DNA from: Kitasatospora purpeofusca
Lineage (GTDB): Bacteria > Actinomycetota > Actinomycetes > Streptomycetales > Streptomycetaceae
Length of the DNA stretch: 64,000 bases
Direction: 5' to 3'
Assembly: GCF_000718025.1 (NCBI RefSeq)
Contig: NZ_JODS01000021.1
Span: 70,202-134,201, forward strand
A program made the translations under genes and the position numbers. Under the pieces are notes generated by a model. The model was not told the DNA's origin and did no database searches. It saw only the letters and a list, made by a program, of their open reading frames with translations. Shown in pieces: positions 36,564 through 45,991 of the stretch. Each line of letters begins with the position of its first letter. Within the stretch, counting starts at the first letter, position 1.

Positions 36564-37397
36564 TCACTCGCCGATGAAGGCGAGCAGCTCCTTGTTGACC
36601 TCGGTGGCGTGCGTCCAGATGAGACCGTGCGGGGCACCTTCGAGCACCACCAGGCGGGCGCCCGCGATGGCCTTCGAGAGCGGGACGGCGGTCGAGCGCA
36701 GCGGCAGGGTGCGGTCGGCGTCGCCGTGGATGATCAGGACGGGGACGTCGATCCTCGGCAGGTCCGCGCGGAAGTCGGTGAGCCAGGTCGGGACGCAGTC
36801 CGCTGTCGCCTTCGCGGAGGCCGAAACACCGATGTTCCAGCTGTACTGGACGACCTGGTCGCTCACCCGGTCGCCGCCGAGCACGTCCACGTTGTAGAAG
36901 TCGGCGAGGAATCCGGCGATGAAGGCGGGGCGGTCGGCGCGGATGGCGCCTTGGATCTCCTCGAAGACGATGCCGTCGACACCGTCCGGGTTGTCCTCGG
37001 TCTTCAGCAGGAACGGCGGCACCACGCCGAGCATCACGGCCCTGGAGATGCGCTCCGAGCCGTAGGTGCCGAGGTAGCGGGTGACTTCGCCGCTGCCCAT
37101 GGAGAAGCCGACGAGCACCACGTCGCGCAGGTCGAGGTGGGTGAGTACGGCGTCGAGGTCGGCCGCGAAGGTGTCGTAGTCGTAGCCGAAGGACGGCTTG
37201 TCGGAGGCGCCGAAGCCGCGGCGGTCGTAGGTGATCACGCGATGGCCGGCGGCCAGCAGCGCGGCCTCCTGCTTCTCCCAGGACGCGCCGTTGAGCGGCC
37301 AGCCGTGGATGAGCACGACGGGCCGACCGGTGCCGTGGTCCTCGTAGTACAGGTTGATGACGCTGGAGTTCTCCTCGTCGACGGGGAGGAAAGGCAT
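36564..37397 (-). CDS. Alpha/beta hydrolase, chloroperoxidase-like (copy 1)
   Basis: This 277-residue protein has VVLIHGWPLNG (oxyanion loop), the nucleophile serine in GFSMG, the aspartate in IHGDADRTLP and the histidine in GAPHGLIWTH. This is the cofactor-free haloperoxidase/esterase family; perhydrolase activity is typical in vitro and the natural substrate is usually unknown. The ATG at 37397 has GGAG 8 nt upstream. A close paralogue is at 47239-48075. The 294 bases upstream (37398-37691) hold no gene and presumably its promoter. Confidence 0.88.
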   Translation of the reverse strand: MPFLPVDEENSSVINLYYEDHGTGRPVVLIHGWPLNGASWEKQEAALLAAGHRVITYDRRGFGASDKPSFGYDYDTFAADLDAVLTHLDLRDVVLVGFSMGSGEVTRYLGTYGSERISRAVMLGVVPPFLLKTEDNPDGVDGIVFEEIQGAIRADRPAFIAGFLADFYNVDVLGGDRVSDQVVQYSWNIGVSASAKATADCVPTWLTDFRADLPRIDVPVLIIHGDADRTLPLRSTAVPLSKAIAGARLVVLEGAPHGLIWTHATEVNKELLAFIGE

Positions 37398-37691
37398 GGG
37401 TGCACTCCGTGCAGGTGTGGTGCTGCCGACATCGGAGGCCGGCACGGTGGGGACGCGGTACGGACGAATCCAGGGAGCCGGGGGGAGGCGGCTTTCCTCT
37501 GCACGCACCGGTTCTGGCCCGTCCGGGCAGTTCCGGATCAAACGCCGGCCGGTCGTTCTCCCGGCCGGACCGGGCGGGGCGGTGCGGGGCTGCGCCAGTA
37601 CGGGCGGGAGCAGCCGGGGGCGTGGCGGGGCAGCGGCTGTGCGAACGCGGATGGTCAGCGTTTCGGCGCGGGCCCGGGCGGTCCTTGAAGC

Positions 37692-38120
37692 CTAGGAATC
37701 CGCATTCCTGATACCGCTGGAAAGGATCTCCGCCAGAACCCTGTCGAGCTCGGCCTGCGCCTTGTCCTCCCATCGCTCCTCGGCGCACTGCGTCCTGGCC
37801 ACCACGTCGCGCACATGGGCCGACGCCATCCTGACGACGCACCAGGACTGCCCCGAGATGAGCTCGACGTCCGTCTCGTCCTCGCCGTGGGGCCGGACGC
37901 GCACGTCTCCCTCGCCCGTCGGCAGGATGAGCCCGGTGGCGAGCAGATCCCGGCCGAATACCCAGGTCGCGGCCGGTGGATCGTCCTCGGCTGCGAAGAG
38001 GTCCATTCGGACTGCCAGTGCATCGTCCGGCGAATGCCTCATGCGCAAGGTCATTTCATGCCATTCACACGCTGCTGTCATCAGTCTCGCGCTGATCGTC
38101 TTTTCGAGGGGGAGCTGCAT
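37692..38120 (-). CDS. SsgA-like (SALP) sporulation and cell-division protein
   Basis: This 142-residue protein matches the SsgA/SsgB family: ALAVRMDLFA, then ATWVFGRDLLATGL and LPTGEGDVRVRP in the usual order. SALPs guide FtsZ placement and septum formation in sporulating actinomycetes. The ATG at 38120 has AAGGA 6 nt upstream; an ATG at 38141 does not. The protein is slightly longer than usual at the C-terminus. It stands alone among hydrolase genes, so it is probably a strain-specific paralogue rather than the core ssgA or ssgB. Confidence 0.85.
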   Translation of the reverse strand: MQLPLEKTISARLMTAACEWHEMTLRMRHSPDDALAVRMDLFAAEDDPPAATWVFGRDLLATGLILPTGEGDVRVRPHGEDETDVELISGQSWCVVRMASAHVRDVVARTQCAEERWEDKAQAELDRVLAEILSSGIRNADS

Positions 38121-38272
38121 TGCGGTTCCTTTCGCCTTCATTGAAATTACCGGTGTTCCGGATGTCGTCGAGCCGTTCCATGCACGCGTTCTTGACCTCT
38201 GGTGCACGCGATTCGAAAAGCAACGTGGCGCGGACGAACCGGGATTCGTACGCGCCACTCGGTGCGTTCCGG

Positions 38273-38986
38273 TCAGCTCGTCGCCCGCACGGCGTCCCGG
38301 ATCAGATCGGCGACCTGCTTGGGCTCCGACAGGGCGACGGCGTGGGAGGCGTCCGGGAGCTCGACGACGACGGACCCGGCCCGCTCGGCGCCGAAGCGCT
38401 GGACCTCCGGGTTGATCGCGCGGTCGGCTCCGGCCACCAGCGCCCAGGACGGCTTCAGCTGCCAGGCGGCGGCGGAGGCCGTCTCGGTGAAGGCCGCAGT
38501 GGCGACCGGGCGTTGGGCCGCTGCCAGGACTCCGGCGACCTCCTCCGCCACGTCCGCGGCGAAGACGGCGGGGAAGGCCGCCTCGTCGATGGTGACCTCG
38601 ACCGCGGAGTCGCCGTCGACGAGCGGGTAGGTCCACTTCTTCAGATTGCTCGTGAGCGAGGAGTCGGGGAAGCGTCTGTCGAGATCGTCGAGGCTCTCGC
38701 CCTCGTGGAGCACGTACGCGGCTATGTAGACGAGTCCGACGACGTTCTCCGCGGCGCCGGCCACGGTGATCAGCGCACCACCGTAGGAGTGGCCGACCAG
38801 AAGGACGGGGCCGGCGATCTGGGAGACGACGGACGTGACGTAGGCGGCGTCGGAGGCGAGGCCGCGCAGGGGGTTCGGCGGTGCGATCACCGGGATGCCG
38901 CGGCTGCGCAGTTCCGAGATGACGCCTATCCAGGCCGCTGCGTCGCCGAAGCCGCCGTGTACGAGGACGACGGTGGGGGTGGTCAT
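38273..38986 (-). CDS. Alpha/beta hydrolase, EstA/salicylate-esterase-like (copy 1)
   Basis: This 237-residue protein has TVVLVHGGFGDAAAW, the serine nucleophile in GHSYGG and a histidine in DASHAV near the C-terminus. It belongs to the short alpha/beta hydrolases related to plant methyl-ester esterases, common in Streptomyces and without a defined substrate. A paralogue is at 54308-55033. It lies 19 bp after the AraC-family regulator on the same strand and is probably co-transcribed with it. Confidence 0.85.
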   Translation of the reverse strand: MTTPTVVLVHGGFGDAAAWIGVISELRSRGIPVIAPPNPLRGLASDAAYVTSVVSQIAGPVLLVGHSYGGALITVAGAAENVVGLVYIAAYVLHEGESLDDLDRRFPDSSLTSNLKKWTYPLVDGDSAVEVTIDEAAFPAVFAADVAEEVAGVLAAAQRPVATAAFTETASAAAWQLKPSWALVAGADRAINPEVQRFGAERAGSVVVELPDASHAVALSEPKQVADLIRDAVRATS

Positions 38987-39005
38987 GGCGGTTCTCTTCT
39001 CGGTG

Positions 39006-39893
39006 TCAGGCCGCGTGCGGGGCGTCGGCGACGGCCGAGGACGCCAAGGACTGCCATTCGCTCGGGGTCATGCCGTACGCGCCCCGGAAAGTGCGGCTGA
39101 AGTGCGAGGGGCTGCTGAAGCCCCAGCGGTGCGCCACCGCCGCCACGGTGAACCGGCGGTTGGACCGGCCCAGTTCGACCCTGCAGGACTCCAGCCGACG
39201 TCGCCGCACCCACTGGCTCACCGTGATGCCCTCGTTCTGGAAGAGCTTGTGCAGGTACCGGACGGAGATGTGGTGGGCGCGTGCGATCGACTCCGGCGAG
39301 AGGTCCGGGTCCATGAGGTGCTCCTCGATGAAGCACCGGATCCGGGACAGCATCTCGCTGCCGATCGTCGGCGCCTCGGCCTCCTCGCCCTCCTCCCCGG
39401 TTCCGAGGAGTTCCATGAGCAGGACGGACAGGAGGTGGACGGCCGTACGGGCGAGCCGGTCCCCGGGCCTGGACCGGCGGAAGTCGGCCTTGTCGGCGAG
39501 CGCGGACAGGAAGTCCGACACCAGCGCCCCCAGCCCGTCGCCACCCGGCACGGGAACACCCACCACCTGGTCCAGCTCCGACTCCGTGACTCCCAGATAG
39601 CCGCGGGGCACCCGGAAGAAGATCATGCGGCAGTCGTCGCCGAACTGCAGAAGGTGGCGCCTCGCCGGATCGCAGAAGACCAGGTCGTGCGGCTCCAGCG
39701 CCGTTCTGACGCCTTCGCGGACACTGGTCGCCGCCCCCCGGACGTGCATCCCGAGATAGAGGAAGTTGCCGTCCCCCTCGCTCGGTATGCCGGAACGAAT
39801 CTCGACGAGCCATTCGGAGGCGGACACCGGCCGGAGAGCGGCTGGTCGGTGTTCCTCCTTTTCCGGCGCGCGTGACATCACTGACTGGGTCAT
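39006..39893 (-). CDS. AraC-family transcriptional regulator
   Basis: This 295-residue protein has a C-terminal double HTH. The first unit is LSPESIARAHHISVRYLHKLF and the second VAAVAHRWGFSSPSHFSRTFR, ending in the typical GMTPSEWQ. The N-terminal part (about 1-170) is an AraC-binding-like beta domain with EPHDLVFCDPARRHL. Activators of this shape control nearby catabolic genes. Directly downstream is the alpha/beta hydrolase at 38273, the most likely target besides itself. Confidence 0.9.
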   Translation of the reverse strand: MTQSVMSRAPEKEEHRPAALRPVSASEWLVEIRSGIPSEGDGNFLYLGMHVRGAATSVREGVRTALEPHDLVFCDPARRHLLQFGDDCRMIFFRVPRGYLGVTESELDQVVGVPVPGGDGLGALVSDFLSALADKADFRRSRPGDRLARTAVHLLSVLLMELLGTGEEGEEAEAPTIGSEMLSRIRCFIEEHLMDPDLSPESIARAHHISVRYLHKLFQNEGITVSQWVRRRRLESCRVELGRSNRRFTVAAVAHRWGFSSPSHFSRTFRGAYGMTPSEWQSLASSAVADAPHAA

Positions 39894-39967
39894 GAGAACT
39901 CCAGGCCTACGGTTCTTTACGGTGGAGCAGCCGTTCGCGCGGCCGCCGGAACGGAAACGGAGGCGGT

Positions 39968-40819
39968 CTACGCTCCCAGGTCCGGTTCCTCGGCGAGGAA
40001 CTTCTCCACCACCGCGTTGAAAGCCGCCGGGTTCTCGAGGAACGGGAAATGCGAATTCGCCGCCTCGGAGGTGAACACATGGATTCGGGCGCCGGGAATC
40101 TGCCGGGCGATGAAGCGCTGCGACTCGGGGTTCACATGGCTTCCCTCGCAGCCGATCACCAGGGTCGGCACATCGATCCGGGGAAGCACGTCGCGCCAGT
40201 CCTGGGCGCAGTGGTCGAACAGCAGGGGGACGCCGGCGTGGGCGGGCGTCGAGGTGATCTCCTGTGCGACGAAGGCGAGGATCTCCGGGTCCGGCTCACC
40301 CGAGAACATGCCGCGCACGAAGTCGGCGCGCACCCGGTCACCTCCGGGGGCCGCGAGCGCGGCGAGCAGTTCGAGGAGCTGTGACACGTCGAAGATGGCG
40401 CCGGACTGCTGCTGCTCCTCCCCGGTCGTCCAGGGGACGGCGGCGACGGCCGCCGGCTGGTCGACGGCGACGAGGCGCCGGATCCGTCCGGTGCCGTACT
40501 GGTCGATGAAGCTCCACCACACCGAGACGCCCATCGACCACCCCAGGGCGTCGAACCGCACCAGCCCGAGGTGGTCGACGAGTTCGAGCACATCGCGGGA
40601 GAACCGGGCGATGCGGTAGCCGTGCTTCGGCTTGTCGGACAGCCCGTGGCCCCGGAAGTCGACGGTGATCACGCGACGGCCGGGCGACAGGCTCTCGACC
40701 TGGTGGCGGAACATCGCCTGCGTCTGGCCCCAGCCGTGGAGCATGACCAGGGGGACGCCCTCGCCACCGGTGTCCCGGTAGGCGAGGCGTGTCCCGTCGG
40801 TGGTGATCAGTTCCTTCAT
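39968..40819 (-). CDS. Alpha/beta hydrolase
   Basis: This is a protein of 283 residues. It has LVMLHGWGQTQAMF, VDFRGHGLSDKP, the nucleophile serine in GWSMG, VIGCEGSHVNPES for the acid region and the catalytic histidine in ANSHFPFLENP. The family includes epoxide hydrolases, haloalkane dehalogenases and esterases; the motif set does not decide. The ATG at 40819 is preceded by GGAAGGAAGAGG. It lies upstream of the AraC gene, same strand, with a 74-bp gap. Confidence 0.85.
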   Translation of the reverse strand: MKELITTDGTRLAYRDTGGEGVPLVMLHGWGQTQAMFRHQVESLSPGRRVITVDFRGHGLSDKPKHGYRIARFSRDVLELVDHLGLVRFDALGWSMGVSVWWSFIDQYGTGRIRRLVAVDQPAAVAAVPWTTGEEQQQSGAIFDVSQLLELLAALAAPGGDRVRADFVRGMFSGEPDPEILAFVAQEITSTPAHAGVPLLFDHCAQDWRDVLPRIDVPTLVIGCEGSHVNPESQRFIARQIPGARIHVFTSEAANSHFPFLENPAAFNAVVEKFLAEEPDLGA

Positions 40820-40950
40820 GACCTCTTCCTTCCCTGGCCACGGGCCTGTGGTCGTGCCCGCGCCGTCTCTCACATCTTCGATCACGGCCCTTCGCCGCCA
40901 CCACCGCGCGCTGTAGGAATCGGGTCGCGGATCCTTCTCGCTTTGTCGAA

Positions 40951-41030
40951 GCGGCGGGGACCGGCGGGGACCGGCGGGGACCGGCGAGGGCCGGCGGGGA
41001 CCGGCGAGGGCCGGTGGGGGCCGGCCGGGA
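40951..41030. repeat. Eight tandem 10-bp repeats after the PucR gene
   Basis: Eight imperfect 10-bp units of the CCGGCGGGGA type run in register from 40951 to the stop codon of the PucR gene at 41031. The period is one helical turn. Copy number is probably variable. The block lies downstream of pucR and upstream of the hydrolase start at 40819, so it is transcribed spacer DNA. Confidence 0.85.
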
Positions 41031-42278
41031 TCAGGCGGCCCGGTCGTCGCCGGTGGCGAGGAGTTCCTCGATCCTGAGCCCCAGGTGCAGCGTGAGCCGG
41101 TGACCGCCGTCGTCGAGGTCGAGTCCGGTGATCTCCTGGATCTGGCGCAGGCGGTAGTAGAGCGAGGTGCGGTGGAGCCGCAGCGCCTCGGCGGTCCTGG
41201 GGATCGATCCGGCGTGTTCGAGGAAGCAGCGCAAGGTGTCCCGGAGCCGGTCGTCGCCGTGAGCCTCGTTCAGGGTGCGCAGTGGCTCGGGGACGAGGGA
41301 GGCGTTCAGTGCGTGCTCGGGGAGCTGGAGGAGCACGGCGAACTCCCCGAGCAGGTCCCAGTCGCCGATGCTTCGCAGCGAGGGGATCCGGCGCGCGGCC
41401 CGGGCCGCGACGAGGGACTGCTCGTACGACCGCCAGGCGTGCTGCAGGCCCGGGTGACGCCCGCCGACACCGATGACCGGAGCCGCCGACGGTTCCAGGA
41501 AGGTGGCGAGTTCGTCGAGGATGCGGGCCGACTGGGCGGCGACCTCGGGCGGGGTGGGAGGCCGCTCACGCACTTGGAGCAGGACCGCCCGGTCCTGGTC
41601 GACCGCGAGGACGCCGTGCGCCGAACGTGTTTGCCGGAAGCCGTCCAGAGCCCCCCACAGAGCCGCTTCGCGTTGCCGCACGGGCTCCGTGCCGCGGCGC
41701 AGCTTGACCAGGGTGACGAGGACCTGTTCGGCCTCCCCGAGCAGCCCGAGTTCCACGGCCCGCCGACGCGCGGCGGTGCGGGTGACGACGTTGGTGTCGA
41801 CGAGTTCCAGGACCAGGGTCTGCTCGTCGGTCTTCCGGGTGTCGGCGCCGAGCTGCTCGACGTACATCTGGGCGGCCATCAGGCCGGCGGCCCGCCCGAT
41901 GGCTTCGGTCTCCTTCGGTTCGAGCGTCATCTCGGGCGCCACCACCATGAGCAGCCCCAGGAGGTGCCCGCGCTCGCGCAGCGGCACGACGTAACGGGGC
42001 AGGAGTCCGAGGTCGTCACGGCCCTCGATGAATCCGGGCCTGGGCCACTGGGTCACTCCTTGGGCGAGTACGTAGCGGATCGTCGCGTTGTCGGCACGGC
42101 CCTGGAGCAGCGTGCCGATGCGTACCGGGTCCTCGTCCCCGAAGTGGCGACTCGTGCAGACCACGCGGACCAGCGGATCATCGATCGCGACGGACCGGCC
42201 GAGCTGCTCCGCGAGCTCGTCGACGAGCGCCTGGAGTCCAGGGCTGCCAGGGCGGGCTCGCTGGAGCCTTGCGGTCAT
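41031..42278 (-). CDS. PucR-family transcriptional regulator
   Basis: This is a protein of 415 residues. Its C-terminus holds the PucR/CdaR-type helix-turn-helix: RDTLRCFLEHAGSIPRTAEAL followed by LHRTSLYYRLRQIQEITGLDL. The middle part, with GVGGRHPGLQHAWRSYEQS, is the GGDEF-like linker typical of CdaR proteins, and the N-terminus is a sensory region. Family members regulate purine and other catabolic genes. It is followed on the same strand by the 10-bp repeats and the hydrolase at 39968. Confidence 0.9.
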   Translation of the reverse strand: MTARLQRARPGSPGLQALVDELAEQLGRSVAIDDPLVRVVCTSRHFGDEDPVRIGTLLQGRADNATIRYVLAQGVTQWPRPGFIEGRDDLGLLPRYVVPLRERGHLLGLLMVVAPEMTLEPKETEAIGRAAGLMAAQMYVEQLGADTRKTDEQTLVLELVDTNVVTRTAARRRAVELGLLGEAEQVLVTLVKLRRGTEPVRQREAALWGALDGFRQTRSAHGVLAVDQDRAVLLQVRERPPTPPEVAAQSARILDELATFLEPSAAPVIGVGGRHPGLQHAWRSYEQSLVAARAARRIPSLRSIGDWDLLGEFAVLLQLPEHALNASLVPEPLRTLNEAHGDDRLRDTLRCFLEHAGSIPRTAEALRLHRTSLYYRLRQIQEITGLDLDDGGHRLTLHLGLRIEELLATGDDRAA

Positions 42279-42416
42279 GCGCTGTTCCTCTCTCGACCAA
42301 CTGTTCCCTGCGGAACGCCTCCTTTCCGCAGCTGTTGATCATTTTGAGGAGACGGCGATGTCCGCACATCGCATGAAGGGTCCATAGGTACGGCGTCGGC
42401 AGGGGATGCGAAGCGA

Positions 42417-45266
42417 TCACTCTCCGCTGTCGCGTCTCTCCACCAGTCGGGCCAGCTCCGCGCGGGAGGCGATGTCGAGCTTGGTGTAGGCGCGGCGCAG
42501 GTGCGAGCCCACCGTGTGGGGCGACAGGGAGAGCTGTTCCGCCACCTGCGGGTTCGTCAGCCCCTGGACCACGAGCCGTGCCACCCGGAGCTCGGACGCC
42601 GTCAGCTCGGGCCATTCCTCGGCAGATCCGGCCGGTGAGGGGCGTCGGCGCACTCCGGCGGCCCGCAGGCGTCGACGGACCCGCGCGACGTGCCGCTCGG
42701 CGCCTGCCCGGCTGTAGAGCACGAGCGCCTTGTCCAGGTACGGCACCGCCTCGGGCCTGCGGGTGGTCGCGAGCTTGCGTCCGACGTCCTCCAGCGCCGA
42801 CGCCCGGGCGATGGGGCGTGAGCACCCCTCGTACAGCCGGACGGCGCGCATGAGGTGTGCCAGATCGTTGTCGAGCAGCCCGCGGGCGTGCGCGGCACTG
42901 GCGGCGAGGATCGTGAAGTCCGGGTTGCGCGCGGCTCGCCGCTCGGCCACCTCGACGGCCGGAGCGGCCCGCTCGGCTGCGCCGACGCGCAGGGCTATGC
43001 GGACGAGGGCGGGAGTGTCCATCGGGTCGACCGGGCTCACCAGGGCCGGCCGTTGCTCGGCGAGCGCCGCCAGCACCTCGTGGAGTTCCGCCAGGGCCCG
43101 GTCGGGCCGGCCGTCGAAGTCCGCCAGCTGTACCAGAATCCAGGCACTGACGCTACGGGCGAGCGGTGCGCCCGTACCCCGCACGCGCCGCGCCTGCGCC
43201 GCGCACCGCTGAGCGGCTTCGCGGTCGTCGGTGTGGATCGCCACTCGCGTCAGCGTGTAGAGGAGCATGAGTTCAGCGAGGTCTCCGCCGTCGAACGCAC
43301 CCCTCATGTCGGCGGCGGCTTCCGCATCGGCCCGGGCTTCCGCCAGCCGCCCGGCGTCCAGGAGCGCCCGGGCGCGGTGCATGAGCCACATGCGTGCGGC
43401 CGCCGCCCGGCCCTGGTGGCGGGTGTCGTGGACCCCGGCCTCGGCGAGCGCGAGCGCCTCCGCGGTGCGGCCGGCCACGGTCAGCAGCAGGCACTGCCAC
43501 AGCGCCTCCGGAATCCAGACCGAAGGGGTGATGCCCAGTCCGGCCGCCAGGGCGGCCGCCCGGCTCGCCCGGCGGAGCGCCTCGTTCCAGTCCATCCGGT
43601 AGAAGCACAGGGCCGAGTCGACCACCATCATGGTGGCCTGGGCGATGCCGTCCTGGGCCGCATCGGTGGCCTCCCGCGCCTCGGCAGCGGTCTGCTCCGC
43701 ACCCTCGGGGTCACCCGCCAGCGACAGGCCCAGGCACAACAGGGCGAGCAGCCGGGCCCGCAGTGCGGCCGGGATCCCGGGCAGTGCCGCCCCCGTACGG
43801 GCCTGGCGGACGGCCTCGGCGAAATCGAAGTGACTGGCGAGGCGCGCCATGGCGAGGCGTATTCGCGCCTCGTCGTCTGGCCCGAGATCACCGGCGGCCA
43901 GGGCCGACGTCCCCAGGTCGTGTGCCTGGGCCGGCTGCCCCATCTGCCAGAGCAGTGGGAGCGTCTCGGCGATGACCTTCGGCCGTTGCGCCGGGTCCTC
44001 CATGGTGAGTTCCAGGGCTCTGAGGCTGAGCTCCGCCGCTGCTTCGGGTGCGGTGGCCGCGAGATCGGCCGCGGCGGCACGCAGCCGTTCGACGGCCGTC
44101 CGGTCGCCGAGCCGCACGCCCACGGCCGGCGGCGTGCACGGCTCGATCGGGGACGCCGCGCGCGCCGGCGGCAGCTCGGCGGCATGGTTCCGCAGGGTTC
44201 GGCGCAGGGCGGGAGGGAGTCCGGCTTCCACAGCCTCACGGATCAGCTCGTGGCGGAACTCCAGACGGTCGTCCCTTTCGACGAGCAGACCGGAGTCGAG
44301 GGATTCCTGGATCGTGGCGATCAGCGTCGCAGGTCGTCTGCCGAGCAGCCCGGCCAGCAGCTCCACGGGGACGGGGCCTCCCACCACGGCCGCCGTTTCG
44401 ACGAGTTCGCGGGCCGCGGTGGGAAGCCGGGCCAGCCGGCCCTCGACGGACGGCAGTTGCGTGAGGGAGAGGGAACCGGCCGTGAGCCGTGCTGTGCCGT
44501 TCTCGATCGTCACCAGCCCCTCGTCCCGCACCGCGTCGAGCAGTTCTTCGAGCAGCAGCGGCACCCCCTCGGCGCGGCGCGCGACACGGAGGACGCCCGG
44601 GTCGGGAACCGCGCCCAGGACGTCCTCCGCGATCCGGGCGACCGCCGGGTCACCGAGCGGCCCCAGAAGCAATTCGTGCGCCCCGGCCTGCCGAATCCTG
44701 TCCAGTGTCGTGCGGACCCGGGAAGGCACGCTCCCGTGGCGCACGGCGACCAGCCACAGGATCGGGTGCGGCGCGAGTGCGGCCGCCAGGGTGTGGAAGG
44801 TGAGGAGCGTCAGTTCGTCGCACCACTGGAGGTCGTCGAGGACGATGAGCAGCGGCCCGCTTTGAGTGGCCTCCCGCAGGCGGTCCCCCAGTTCCTGGAG
44901 CAGCCAGAACCGCTGGCCCGGCGTCGCGGCGAGGTCCCGTAGCCGGTCGGCACCCGCGAGCGGTTCCTCCCCCGCGAACAGGCCGTCCAGCAACGGGCCG
45001 AGCGGCACGAACTGTTCGTCGGGGTCGGCTCCGCCCTGGAACACCCTCGTCCCGCGCCGTTTCGCGGACGCCGACGCCTCCGCGAGCATCCGCGACCTGC
45101 CGATGCCCGCAGGGCCTTCGACGAGGACGATCCCGCCTGCCCCCCGGGTGAGGGCGTCGAGTCGCGCCTCGATGAACGCCAGTTCCTCACCCCTGCCGCG
45201 GACCGGTGTCCCCTCACCCTCGACGTCGCCGGGGAAGGGCCATGTCGTCAATCGGTTCACACTCAC
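42417..45266 (-). CDS. LAL-family LuxR regulator with an altered Walker A
   Basis: This 949-residue large ATP-binding LuxR regulator has an N-terminal NTPase with a Walker A at residues 51-58 reading GPAGIGRS, where the usual lysine is arginine, and a Walker B, LLIVLDD, at 139-145. A long TPR-like helical middle follows. The C-terminal LuxR HTH runs ELTASELRVARLVVQGL to SPHTVGSHLRRAYTKL. LALs activate antibiotic or sugar-use clusters after ligand and ATP binding. The altered lysine may weaken ATP hydrolysis. A GTG start at 45266 is used; GTG at 45260 is an alternative. A second LAL is at 48141-50954. Confidence 0.9.
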   Translation of the reverse strand: MSVNRLTTWPFPGDVEGEGTPVRGRGEELAFIEARLDALTRGAGGIVLVEGPAGIGRSRMLAEASASAKRRGTRVFQGGADPDEQFVPLGPLLDGLFAGEEPLAGADRLRDLAATPGQRFWLLQELGDRLREATQSGPLLIVLDDLQWCDELTLLTFHTLAAALAPHPILWLVAVRHGSVPSRVRTTLDRIRQAGAHELLLGPLGDPAVARIAEDVLGAVPDPGVLRVARRAEGVPLLLEELLDAVRDEGLVTIENGTARLTAGSLSLTQLPSVEGRLARLPTAARELVETAAVVGGPVPVELLAGLLGRRPATLIATIQESLDSGLLVERDDRLEFRHELIREAVEAGLPPALRRTLRNHAAELPPARAASPIEPCTPPAVGVRLGDRTAVERLRAAAADLAATAPEAAAELSLRALELTMEDPAQRPKVIAETLPLLWQMGQPAQAHDLGTSALAAGDLGPDDEARIRLAMARLASHFDFAEAVRQARTGAALPGIPAALRARLLALLCLGLSLAGDPEGAEQTAAEAREATDAAQDGIAQATMMVVDSALCFYRMDWNEALRRASRAAALAAGLGITPSVWIPEALWQCLLLTVAGRTAEALALAEAGVHDTRHQGRAAAARMWLMHRARALLDAGRLAEARADAEAAADMRGAFDGGDLAELMLLYTLTRVAIHTDDREAAQRCAAQARRVRGTGAPLARSVSAWILVQLADFDGRPDRALAELHEVLAALAEQRPALVSPVDPMDTPALVRIALRVGAAERAAPAVEVAERRAARNPDFTILAASAAHARGLLDNDLAHLMRAVRLYEGCSRPIARASALEDVGRKLATTRRPEAVPYLDKALVLYSRAGAERHVARVRRRLRAAGVRRRPSPAGSAEEWPELTASELRVARLVVQGLTNPQVAEQLSLSPHTVGSHLRRAYTKLDIASRAELARLVERRDSGE

Positions 45267-45376
45267 TCCGCCGGCCGGGGCCGCACGGGACGGGGCTCGT
45301 CCAACGGGCGGTACGGCGGATCAGTATGCGGCACGGCGGCTTCGCCCGGGCAGGCGGCACCTCGGAGCGACCGGTC

Positions 45377-45991
45377 TCAGTCGAAGCGCAGGTCGGCGAG
45401 CTGTCGTTCGAGGGCGGTGACGTCGTCCTCGGGTTCGGCTCGGGCCGGGCGGTCGGCCATGAGCGCGGCCAGCTCGCCGCCCGCCCGGCGGATGCGGCCG
45501 GGCAGGCCGTCGGCGTACTCGTCTCCTCCGGATCCCCAGTCCGCGGACGCGGCGTACACCGCGGTGGGGACGACGGTGGCGCGCAGGTACGCGAAGAGCG
45601 GTCGCATGGCGTGCTCCAGCACGAGGGAGTGGCGAGCCGTACCCCCCGTGGCCGCGACCAGGACCGGTTTGCCGGCGAGGGCGTCCGGGGCGATCACGTC
45701 GAAGAAGGACTTGAACAGGCCGCTGTAGGAGGCCGTGAACACGGGGGTGACGACGATCAGGCCGTCGGCTCCGGTCACCGCGTCGATCGCGGCGGCCAGG
45801 CGCGGTGCCGGAAAGCCGGTCACGAGATGGTTGGCGACATCGCCGGCCAGTTCGCGCAGCTCCACGACCTCGGCCGACACGGCGAGGCCCCGGGCGGCGA
45901 GTTCGTCGCGGACCGAATCGGCCAGCCGGTCCGCGAGCAGGCGGGTGGAGGAAGGGGTGCTCAACCCCGCGGAAACGGCGACCAGTTTCAC
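45377..45991 (-). CDS. NAD(P)H-dependent FMN reductase
   Basis: This is a 204-residue flavodoxin-fold reductase with SAGLSTPSSTRLLADRL (FMN phosphate loop) and VVTPVFTASYSGLFKSFFD. It fits the CE1759-type reductases that occur beside a CE1758-type monooxygenase, exactly as here. The GTG start overlaps the stop of the luciferase-like gene (GTGA), so the two make a coupled pair. It should supply reduced flavin to its partner. Confidence 0.88.
   Translation of the reverse strand: MKLVAVSAGLSTPSSTRLLADRLADSVRDELAARGLAVSAEVVELRELAGDVANHLVTGFPAPRLAAAIDAVTGADGLIVVTPVFTASYSGLFKSFFDVIAPDALAGKPVLVAATGGTARHSLVLEHAMRPLFAYLRATVVPTAVYAASADWGSGGDEYADGLPGRIRRAGGELAALMADRPARAEPEDDVTALERQLADLRFD

Noticed and set aside
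34811..36577. 588-codon plus-strand frame opposite the amidohydrolase
   Set aside because: Gly/Val/Glu-rich shadow composition, and the minus strand carries the metal-site motifs.
40951..41030. CRISPR array
   Set aside because: Units of 10 bp without unique spacers and no cas genes; a simple tandem repeat.
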